Assembly: GCA_037954325.1 (NCBI GenBank)
Contig: JBBMNZ010000028.1
Coordinates: 11,807,501-11,871,500 of the forward strand
Reading direction: 5' to 3'
Source: Fistularia commersonii
Taxonomy: Eukaryota > Chordata > Actinopteri > Syngnathiformes > Fistulariidae
DNA: 64,000 nt
Shown here: piece after piece, positions 55,842-64,000 of the stretch
Numbering within the stretch: the stretch's first letter is position 1
Layout of the letters: each line of letters starts with the position of its first letter
Notes under the pieces: generated by a model
Seen by the model: only the letters and a program-made list of their open reading frames with translations
Told to the model about the DNA's origin: nothing
Databases searched by the model: none
Program-made: the position numbers and the translations under genes

Positions 55842-58800
55842 CTGTGGAGTGGAAGTGTTACTGAAAAAACCCATGTCATTCATTCATTCATTATCTACCC
55901 CTCATCCTACACTGATGGTCTCGGAAGTTAGAGTCCATCCTAGCTGTCATTGAGCAAGAGGTGACCGGTTTAGTGCACACTAAACCGGTCACCGGTTGAT
56001 CAGTTATCGTACAAAAAACTATTTGCTGTCGTTCACAGATCTGGGCGGTTTTCCAATTAACTTTCTGCATTTTTTTGGACTGTATACTGTGGGAGGAAAA
56101 CCCACACAGATGGGGAGAACATGCTAACTACACACAGAGTCCCCAATCAAACCAGTGCCTTTCTTGTTGTGAGGTGGCAGTGTAAACCACTGAACCACCT
56201 GCCAATGCTTCCTGATATAATTCTATTGATCAAATATTACCAGAGATAACAATTTATAGAATGAATATCTGCCTAATTAATGTAGCAGGTCATTATAGTG
56301 ATTTATTTTTGTATTTCAGTCAGTAAATATTTACTATACAAGAGCTTTGGCAAGATTGATTTTCCATATGTGGCCCAAGGTGAATCTCTTAGGGCACCAA
56401 CCAGTGATCCATGCTTGGATATCATTCTGAATATCTTTTGAAAAGAAGTTTTTTGGTGTCTTATCATTCTCATATGATCCAATGATATGACCCTATTCAT
56501 TTTTTTTTAATTTTGCTGATACTGCCTCTCACCCCAGTGATGCTGAATATATTTTCAGGGTTGCTGCTGTTGCTCATGGCTTGAGCCACCCAGCCAAATT
56601 CAGATGCCATATTGCTGAGCCAGTTGATTGTTTCATCTGTGTGGCGTTGGACAATAGAGAAGATCTCATTGTACTGCTCCTTGGATACATCCAGGAGCTG
56701 GGAAACCTCGTACAGTTCAACGTGCAGGTCGCGCACACTTGGGCACTCTGCAGTCAACGAAAGAAAAGTTAAGGAATGAGGAGATATTAGGCAGAGTTAA
56801 GAAAAACTGAAAGTGTATTGTCTCACCCTTGAGCAAGGATCCCTGGCAGGCCTCACATTGGCTCTGCAGCTGCCAGCACTCGGATGTCTGTTTGCGAAGG
56901 TCTCTGCAAAACCTTTTGTTCTGGAGGATATGAGGGAAAGTCCTCTCTGCACCAAACATGAAGATGTTAATATAATTGAGTAGTTGTACCCTGAATAAAA
57001 TCTTTGTTCTGTAATCTGTGCTAAACATTTTTCGTGCCATTCTTTGAAGTTATATTTGCTTAAATCCATTTTTTCTCTACACATTCTACTGAGGCCAGAA
57101 GAATCACAGATCCTACAGCCAGACAGTAGAGAAATCAACTGTTTATCAACTTATTTCCATCCTGCAAGTAAGATGCCAATTTACCTTTCTTTTTCTCTGC
57201 AACTGTCTCGTGGAAATCATCAAACACTTGGGTCACCACAGCTCCAAACTCCTCCACCACACTCCTGCCAAAGTCAAAGAAGGAATCCAGCACCTCATCC
57301 AAGCCCACCCCCTGCAGGAAGCCGGAGTCTCTGCTGGGCCCATAGGGATCAAGGGTGGTTTCTTCACTCGGGGCATCCCCGTTTTTTAGAAAAGCCTTCT
57401 GCAGCACTTTGTCCAGCCTGTCACTCATCCTGGAGACCAGAGTCATGCTACGGTTCACCAGTGTCCCCACCTTGCTTATCAAGAGGTTGAAGGACTCCTC
57501 CATGTGGATAACCTCTTTGTCAGTGTTTTCAGGGCTCTGGTTCACCAGAATATCCCCCGCTTCTGGGCGAGGGGCACCGAACCCGAAGCGTCTTGACACT
57601 CTGCTAAAGAAACTCTCCACCTATGGAAACAAACATCCTGATCATCGATTCATTAATGTGGTTATTGTATTACTTTTTGAATTTCAAGAGACAGCTCCTG
57701 TTTATTTTTTGCAAGACACTGTATTATTAACAATAATACGTCCCAGAAAAAAACAAACTATCCTATGTTTTCCAAATGTTTATAATCAACACCAATAAAA
57801 AATCCAAGTTTGATATTTGAATAAAAATGGTATATTTTGGTGTATTTAATACATGAGTACCAACACAAAATACAAATACACACACACTCACACACAGATA
57901 CAGTATATAGTATATATGTGTGTCTGATCTGTTTGTGTATGTGTATATATAAATATCGTAGATTGGGCTATCTTTTCATTCACATGAATCTATGGCTCTC
58001 TCCCTGGGGAAACGCAGTGGTTTCAATTGGATTTTTCCCTTAATGCACGACTAAACTCATGAGAAAAAAAAATCTATAATTTAAAAATGTTCCAAATCTA
58101 AACTTAGCCAAAGCCTAACTGGAGAATTGTAGAAGGAAATGTTATGCAATGTAGATTCCACAGAAGATTATTCCCATTATATAGATTATATTTAGAGAAA
58201 CCCTGTTGGTATTTATGGTTATATTTTGTTGGAAGTTGTAATTTCATACCTTTGCATTGAAACTGGCGAAGCCCCTGCGGCAGGTGGCTGTGTAGAAAGT
58301 TTTACATGCATCTTCAAGACAGGGCTTGCACTTCTCCCACTCTGACTGCAGGGAATCTTTACACTGATCCTCAGCCTCCGCCAGCTTGTCGGTCACATCC
58401 TGAGCAAGTTGTGCTGCGCCCTAGCGGCAGAATGAGAAACCATTAATGCTTTTCTTACTTTGCTTATATTAATTGTGGACGCTTAACTTGCCTTCTTCTT
58501 GTCACTGCTGTGTTGGAGGGACTTCATGAGCTGTTCGTGCTTCTGCTCATTCCTCCACATTACCTCCCTCATCTGCTTCACCCCATACAGGGCTTGCTTC
58601 AACTCCTCGTCGACCAATTTCTCACCATCCGAAGACAACTCTGCAGAAAGGGAACGATCGTGAGGTATTACAAAACAAGTCGAAGCATAAAATTGTGATA
58701 TACACCAAATATCCCAAAATCTAACTTGTCCTGAGGCATTGGAATGATAGAAGAAGTAGTACTGTAGTTCTGTATAACACACTTTGTGTCACATTTTAGA

Positions 58801-58945
58801 TGATGAATTTGATCAGGAAGAAAAGTAACAATTGAACTAATTTCCACTCACGTTTTAAAATATCCTCAGATGCTATTTGTTCCTCTGCAGAATTGAAGGC
58901 CACCTTTGTCATCAACAGCACAGCAAGACTCAGCAGGAACTTCAT
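55638..58945 (-). CDS. clul1: clul1: clusterin-like protein 1 (secreted)
   Basis: Seven coding exons on the minus strand join in frame to 462 aa (human CLUL1 466). Signal peptide MKFLLSLAVLLMTKVAFNS. Ten cysteines in two clusters (101,112,115,120,128 and 297,307,314,317,325) have exactly the clusterin spacing, predicting five disulfides between the two clusters. Helical acidic/basic stretches flank them, and there are several N-glycosylation sequons (NQS, NRS, NSS, NVS). No equivalent of the clusterin alpha/beta cleavage site (RIVRS) is seen, which together with the position next to yes1 favours clul1 over clu. Human CLUL1 is expressed mainly in cone photoreceptors; its molecular role is unsettled. 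The intron after coding exon 2 uses a GC donor. Tail-to-tail with yes1. Confidence 0.94.
55875..56210 (-). repeat. SINE, minus orientation, inside clul1 intron 6
   Basis: Plus strand starts with (CATT)n 'cattcattcattatctac' and includes 'ctgggcggttttccaattaac' and 'gggaggaaaacccacacag', 'ggggagaacatgc' and 'gtgaggtggcagtg', all reversed fish SINE blocks ending in the tRNA-like head near 56190. Contains the hairpin at 55960-55993. Confidence 0.75.
55960..55993. repeat. Perfect inverted repeat, 16-bp arms, 2-bp loop
   Basis: GGTGACCGGTTTAGTG, then CA, then CACTAAACCGGTCACC: every position pairs. It sits inside the reversed SINE at the place where the family usually reads through without a palindrome. 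Confidence 0.95.
56533..56747 (-). CDS. clul1: clul1 coding exon 6
   Basis: 215 bp; acceptor gttgactgcag, donor actggg|gtgaga. Encodes CPSVRDLHVELYEVSQLLD and ETINWLSNMASEFGWVAQA, the clusterin C-terminal helical region. Confidence 0.95.
56827..56946 (-). CDS. clul1: clul1 coding exon 5 (second cysteine cluster)
   Basis: 120 bp; acceptor gtttggtgcag, donor ctcaagg|gtgaga. Encodes RFCRDLRKQTSECW and QSQCEACQGSLLK. Confidence 0.95.
57185..57620 (-). CDS. clul1: clul1 coding exon 4 (central region)
   Basis: 436 bp, the largest exon; acceptor tttccatag, donor aaagaaag|gtaaat. Starts VESFFSRVSRRFGFG, contains the amphipathic region MEESFNLLISKV and a DSFFDFGRSVVEEFG segment. The plus-strand frames over this exon are shadows. 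Confidence 0.95.
58250..58420 (-). CDS. clul1: clul1 coding exon 3 (first cysteine cluster)
   Basis: 171 bp (57 codons, phase 0 at both ends); acceptor tgccgctag, donor aatgcaaag|gtatga. Encodes CKDSLQSEWEKCKPCLEDAC and TCRRGF. Confidence 0.95.
58492..58640 (-). CDS. clul1: clul1 coding exon 2 (N-terminal helix)
   Basis: 149 bp; acceptor ttctgcag. Encodes LSSDGEKLVDEELKQALYG and MREVMWRNEQKHEQLMKSL, ending SSDKKK. Ends at a GC donor, aagaag|gcaagt; a GT two codons later would put the next exon out of frame. Confidence 0.92.
58852..58945 (-). CDS. clul1: clul1 coding exon 1 (signal peptide)
   Basis: ATG at 58945-58943, preceded by 28 untranslated bases after the acceptor cctttcag (exon starts 58973). 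Encodes residues 1-31; donor tttaaaac|gtgagt. The upstream in-frame ATG seen in the open frame lies in the intron or 5' UTR and was not used, because only this ATG gives a signal peptide at the very N-terminus. Confidence 0.93.
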
Positions 58946-58972
58946 TCTTGCGGAGGAAAAGCTGTGAAATAT

Positions 58973-60060
58973 CCTGAAAGGATACATTATTGCAGAATTA
59001 CACTGGCATATTGTCACGATTGTAATATATACTTTCTGAACAACAAGCCTGAAAAGGCATGTTCATTAAAACACAAACAAAACAAATAACAGCCCTGAAC
59101 TGATCCAGAAAGCTAATAGGATTTGAGCTTAAACCTGACCTTACAAGAATACGGTCAGAGTAGATGTGCCACATGGTGGTGCTAAACATCTTTCCGGACC
59201 CCACTGGAACACTACAGTGGTTATGCTTTGTTTATCGCTCATTTTCACTGCTAATTTTGAACGGATATGGTTTGTTATCAATTTCATGTTTCTTAACCGT
59301 GATTAAAATCAGCAGCATTCAATCATTCTGAGGAAAATTCATCCAGCATATCTTTCTTTAACTTTGCGTCATAAAACTTTGATGCATCAATACATCTCAG
59401 TTATTATGCTGCTTATATTGTCAAGTAAAAAGTAATTATTACTGATTAATTGTATCATTTTAATACCGCAAACAATTCTATCTCTCTTTATCATTGTGCT
59501 TCACATTACAGTTTGTCCTCCTTGAAAATGAGTATAATGAGCACTGAGCAGTTGGACCCACAACATGAAAAATGTATGAAATTTGATAAACTGGTAAATA
59601 AGCCAAACTCTTTTGACTCATCCATGTGGAGGCTCTGCCACAGTTCTGCACATTGTTACACACATTAGAATGCAACAGGGATTTAAACTAAATTGCCTTG
59701 TTTTAGTATGGGTTTAGTGATTGCCTGATAATATTGCCTCTCTTACATCTTACTGACATTTCAAGAGCTACCCTATATGCAAAATAATGATATACTCATA
59801 ATCAAAAGGGACACTGGTTTCACAAGCTATTGGTTTGCTTCACGCCGTCATTAAAACCTACATAGGAATCAGTGAGAAGGAAACAATTAGAACTGTGAAT
59901 AAATTTGGAAAATTATGTCTACAAAAAAAACCCTACAAAAAATTTGCAGATTTACAGCTCAGCGCAGGCAAATGCGATTATTAGATATATGATTTAACAG
60001 ATAACAACGTAATTGTAGCAGATAGAATTGGACAAAACTTTTGAATAGACAAGAACTTAC
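58973..60060 (-). other. clul1: clul1 intron 1 (5' UTR intron)
   Basis: Between the donor at 60060 and the acceptor at 58974. Non-coding; no repeat recognised. Confidence 0.6.
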
Positions 60061-60130
60061 CAGTGTGGGAATGACGGTCGCTGTTGCTGACAGGAAACAC
60101 AAAAGTGCGTGGTGTCTGCTGCCGTGACTC
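60061..60130 (-). other. clul1: clul1 non-coding exon 1 (probable)
   Basis: Near-consensus donor ccacactg|gtaagttc at 60061/60060, with a TATA-like element upstream. The exon start near 60130 is inferred from the TATA distance. Confidence 0.55.
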
Positions 60131-60157
60131 TGACCTGTCCAGGTCTATTTCTACTCA

Positions 60158-60206
60158 AGTTTTATCCTATTACAGTCTTTACTTGATGGTGATGCCTGTT
60201 AATCCA
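60158..60206 (-). promoter_or_regulatory. clul1: Candidate clul1 promoter
   Basis: On the minus strand a TATA-like GGATAAAAC lies at about 60168-60160, and GGATTA (plus-strand TAATCC at 60200-60205) matches the CRX/OTX core. Because CLUL1 is a cone photoreceptor gene in mammals, a CRX site 40 bp upstream of the TATA-like box is plausible, but the motif is short. Confidence 0.4.
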
Positions 60207-60359
60207 GCATTCAGCTCCTGGCCAAGAAGGTTTGCTTTGCATAAGCAGTTGCTTAGTCATGTGTATTATGTTTTTTAACTAATAAGTAGTTGTATAAGGT
60301 TTAGAGCCCTACAATAGTATGACAACTGAAGTACAGTGCGTGTATATATAAAAGATATG

Positions 60360-60369
<10 letters not shown>

Positions 60370-60421
<52 letters not shown>

Positions 60422-60431
60422 ATATTGTGTT

Positions 60432-60472
<41 letters not shown>
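60370..60472. repeat. (AT)n-(GT)n-(AT)n compound microsatellite
   Basis: (AT)n 60370-60416, (GT)n 60425-60441, (AT)n 60442-60471; the open frames here are artefacts. Confidence 0.97.
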
Positions 60473-60474
<2 letters not shown>

Positions 60475-61194
60475 TGCTTGTTTATATCGTATATGTTGTG
60501 TATCGCTTAGACGAAACATTAACATTAACGAAACATTGTGAGATGTACAAAATCTTTTTATGTCAAAACATAAAAACATGTCAAAAATATATGATGTTTC
60601 CTGATGTTACAACAACGGATAATCCCTCCAGTTTTAAATCATTAAAACCATACAAAGAAACACTCTAAACACCCTTAAATTAAAACAAGTATGTCATCCT
60701 AATATCACACTCCATCTTGCATAGTGTCAGTTTATCATGCATTACAGGATTTTCAAAATTCAAAGGTTGTGTGGTGATAATAACTGACTGTAAATCTCTG
60801 TTAACAACTAATACCTTCTTCTTGGAGAGAATTCTTATATATTTTTTTCCTTTTCAGACAAGAATGCAGGTTGTTATGATTCCGGGGACATCCATGTCTC
60901 ATGTATAAACAATCAGCGGCTATTCTTAGATCCAGGACCAGATGTGACAACAGATACAGTACTTTAAGTAAAGGAAACATTCTTCTCAGTTGGGCACTTT
61001 AAGTCCTCAAACTCTTGATGGTATTTGAGAGGGTCGAGGTCAAAGGTTTCATCTGTCTTCCTCTGTCACCGGTGCTGCGGACTCTTGAAAGATGTGCTCT
61101 CTTTGACTGCTTTGACCGAGAAAATTGGGATCATAATCAGAAACATCCGTTTTTTGTTTTTTTTACTCTTTTGTCTCACCACACCTTCACTGCA
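60475..61194. other. Upstream flank of clul1, no gene seen
   Basis: AT-rich sequence without recognisable coding potential or repeat family. Confidence 0.5.
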
Positions 61195-61375
61195 CGGAGC
61201 GGCGTGGTGCAGGGGAAGAGCGATCGTCCTTGGAACCAAACTTTCCTGGTTTTATTCCTGCCTGAACCGTTGTTGAGCAAGGTTCATCCATGATGAGTGA
61301 AATGCAGTGGTTAAATTTCAGTGACGTTGTGCTCTATGTATGACTGCATGTGACGATAAAGGCATTTCTTCTTCA
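61195..61375 (+). repeat. tRNA-derived SINE
   Basis: Same family as 18122: head 'gtggtgcaggggaagagcgatcg', box B-like 'ggttttattcc', body 'ttgttgagcaagg', end 'gtgacgataaaggcatttctt'. Internally deleted relative to the other copy. Confidence 0.7.
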
Positions 61376-62340
61376 ACACCTGGTTCCCATAACACTGCAG
61401 GGAGCAAAGATTTTCTTACAACTGCTGACCAAGATGTAAAACAGTTGACTAGAAAAGCTCTCTAGGCCTCCTACTACACAATCAACTATTGCCGGGGAGT
61501 AAATTAAAATTTTGAACAGGCAGAAACTTATGACATGGACAGGGAGACATTGATGTCAGTCTGGTGTTTGAGTAAAAGCTTTTTGAACCCCTTGATATTT
61601 TTGCACTAAGGTCACAGAGATCTGATAACATGGCCTCTGGTGTTTAGTGGCAATTTTGATCAAAGGGCTGATTCCTGGAGCAAGGAGATAAACACAAGGA
61701 GGGAATACATTTTCTGAGATAAAGGAAGAGCAGTGACTACCAGAGATGAGTGTGTGTTTTTTAGGAAACAGGCCAAAATTGGTGCAACATTTAAAATCAT
61801 TTCCAAAAAAACAGTTTTAAGTTATTCAGCAAAAATGCTCAGTTCATCCCACTTGGGGATACTAAAAAGTGTTTTTTTTTTAACAAAATCTTTAGGAAAC
61901 TGGCCACATGGACATTATTTGTGAAGTTGTCATGACCATCTCTATAAGTGTTTTGCCAAATGTATCCTTGCAAAGTTGTGATGTTAACAATCTGGCCTGG
62001 GCACAGAGAAATTGATGAACTGCTATATTTCCTTCTCAAATAGCTATGACAGGGATAAGAATATGAGGAGCATCTCATACCAATGTTCCAACTCAGATAC
62101 AAGTTTAGTGGCAGTTTAGTATTTTTATCTCTACCTTTCAGCATTAATGTTTTTGCCCTTCCCTTCCCATTCCCACAAGCTTAACATAGCTGATTTTATT
62201 TAAACAATCAACCAAACACTAACTGTTGCACTAGTTGGTTATCAGAATTTTAGTATTTCTCATTGATTTTTCTCCTATTTTGATAGCAGCCAAGATGGAC
62301 GGAAAAAAAAAAAAAAATGTACTTATAAGTTTGCCCTTTT
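61376..62340. other. Intergenic, nothing recognised
   Basis: No coding frame with a known domain and no repeat family recognised. Confidence 0.5.
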
Positions 62341-62344
62341 TCCC

Positions 62345-63365
62345 CAGACTGGATATCCTCTCTCACTAAGTCCATAAATCTTCTGATCTCCTGACTGGCA
62401 CCCGTCTCTTCACCTCTTTTCCACACTCTTTGTTGCTCTGGACTGTTGACCCCAAGTACCTGAAATCCTCCAACTTCTTGATCTCCACTCCCTGTAGCCT
62501 CACCGTTACACCCGAGTTCCTCTCATTCACACACATATACTCTGTCTTGCTGAGACTAATTTTCATTCCTCTCCTTTCCAGAGCATACCTCCACCTCTCT
62601 AGATTTTCCTCTTACCTGTTTTCTACTCTAACTACAGATCACAATGTCATCTGCAAACATCATGGTCCATGGAGATTTCTGTCTAACCTCAACTGTCAGC
62701 CTTACCACGTCCCACTTCCACCTTGAACTTCTCTGTTATACCTACAACACACCGTACCACTGTCTCACAGCTAGCATACATGTCCTGCACCAGTCTACCA
62801 TACTTCTCTGCCACTCATGACTTCCTCATACAATATCAGAGCTCCTCTCTTGGCACCCTGTCATATACTTTTTCTAGTTCTACAAAAACATAATGCAGCT
62901 CATATGCCTTTGTACTTCTCTATTAGCATTTTCAACGCACATACTGGATCTGTAGTACACTTTCTAGGCATGAAGCCATACTGCTGTTCAAAAAATGCTG
63001 ACTTCTGCTCTCAGTGTAGTTTCCACTACTCTTTCCCATAACTTCATTGTATAGCTCATCAACTTTATCCCTCTATAGTTGCCGCAATTCTGCACTTCCC
63101 CCTTTTTCTTAAAAATAGGCATAATCACACTTCGTCTCCATTCTTCAGGCATCTTCTCACTCTCTAAGATCCTGTTGAATAACCGAGTCAGAAACTCAAC
63201 TGCTGCCTCTCCTAGACACTTCCACACCTCCACAGGTATATCATCAGGACCCACTGCCTTTCCACTCTTATCCTCTTCAATGCCTTCCTCACTTCACTTT
63301 TACTAATCTGTGCTACTTTGTGGTTAACAATTCCCTCTCTAACCTTAATCTCTGTATAGATCCTT
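62345..63365 (-). mobile_element. RTE-clade retrotransposon fragment
   Basis: Minus-strand frames carry a reverse transcriptase segment (63254-62988) and the adjoining post-catalytic segment (62566-62366, with ISLSKTEYMCVNE and EDFRYLGSTVQSN). Best-preserved of the RTE copies here, but truncated at both ends and frameshifted between the two segments. Confidence 0.85.
62988..63254 (-). pseudogene. RTE reverse transcriptase fragment
   Basis: 88-aa frame beginning MGPDDIPVEVWKCLGEAAVE and including MPEEWRRSVIMPIFKKKG and NCGNYRGIKLMS, the fingers part of the RTE/BovB-type reverse transcriptase, upstream of the catalytic motif. Confidence 0.85.
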
Positions 63366-64000
63366 CTCTTAGCCTGCAATTATGTAACTTCACTGTAAGT
63401 AGATTAATATATGACAGATCATCCAATAATTGGCCAAGTGTTTTTTTTTAAAAAGCCAGCCTATCACTTCCAATGGGATACTCTTTGGATGCTTTAACGA
63501 ATAGTTTGTCATGTTACACCGAAAGTTTGCTTTACATTTGGGCAAAGGTCAACATGGACCCTTCGGACTGGTTACTGATGGAGTATGGTCATTTATATCT
63601 CTGTTCTGCTGTGATGAGCACCAATTACATCCCCGGTACACTACTTGGGGTCTGTATCACAATCACTATAGTTTTACATACATGTATATATAGCACATTT
63701 AAATACACTTTGTCAACTGTCCTGGCTGATTGTAGATGCTTTTTTACTCCACCCATGACACCCTATCTCTGCATCTGTCATATTTTCTACCACTGTAATT
63801 TGTACACAGTTGATCCCATGTATTTATTACCGTTGTGAATTAAGTACTACCATACCATCATCTTTGTATTTCCATTACTTTACTTTTGTAATTATGTTTC
63901 TTCTTTACTATATCTCTTTGAATTAAAATCACTCCCTTTCCCAGTGTTTCCCAAATGCATTTAGACAGAAAACTGCCCACAGTGTGTAGAACTGAAGAAG
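63366..64000. other. Right edge, nothing recognised
   Basis: The frame at 63473-63838 (121 aa) has no recognisable motif and no supporting splice or start context. Confidence 0.4.

Noticed and set aside
57044..57798. 147- and 148-aa plus-strand frames
   Set aside because: Antisense shadows of clul1 coding exon 4, whose minus-strand frame carries the clusterin family pattern and valid splice sites.
55638..58945. clusterin (clu) instead of clul1
   Set aside because: No clusterin-type internal cleavage site is seen, and the gene sits beside yes1 as CLUL1 does in tetrapods.

Overview
The window is vertebrate, almost certainly teleost, nuclear DNA. It has short exons bounded by GT-AG introns, abundant (CA)n/(TA)n microsatellites, tRNA-derived SINEs of fish type, and Tc1, pogo, hAT, RTE and Gypsy elements. 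No species can be named from the sequence alone.

Three protein-coding genes can be assembled exon by exon. (1) adcyap1 (prepro-PACAP, 175 aa) is on the minus strand, coding 10363-12792, with a candidate non-coding exon 1 and promoter near 13223-13550 and probably a long 3' UTR toward 7650. (2) yes1 (Src-family tyrosine kinase, 547 aa) is on the plus strand, with a candidate non-coding first exon ending at 22191, a 16.2 kb intron 1, and 11 coding exons from 38422 to 53306. (3) clul1 (clusterin-like 1, secreted, 462 aa) is on the minus strand, coding 55638-58945, with a non-coding first exon near 60061-60130. All 22 coding exons join in frame. adcyap1 and yes1 are divergent; yes1 and clul1 are tail-to-tail. 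This matches the human 18p11.32 order CLUL1-(TYMS-ENOSF1)-YES1-ADCYAP1, but TYMS and ENOSF1 are missing here.

The rest is intergenic or intronic and rich in mobile DNA. 1-9.9 kb: SINE fragments, a (TTATC)n array and a decayed Tc1 element. 15.4-20.5 kb, between the adcyap1 and yes1 promoters: microsatellites, a minus-strand RTE LINE, a SINE, another retrotransposon remnant and a second Tc1 with a nested repeat. yes1 intron 1: a SINE, an internally deleted pogo element, and at 31-38.2 kb a layered nest (RTE 3' ends, a solo LTR with a 5-bp target duplication and an inner hAT MITE, a broken Ty3/Gypsy element with both LTRs, and a hAT element with an 8-bp target duplication). Later yes1 introns hold a second pogo element and a second RTE fragment. 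A third RTE fragment lies at 62.3-63.4 kb.

I found no unknown biological system. The most useful observations are a phase-supported GC-AG intron in clul1, the compact yes1/clul1 junction, substitutions in PACAP and in the Yes SH2 domain, the reconstructable insertion history at 31-37.5 kb, and a perfect 16-bp-arm hairpin in a clul1 intron.
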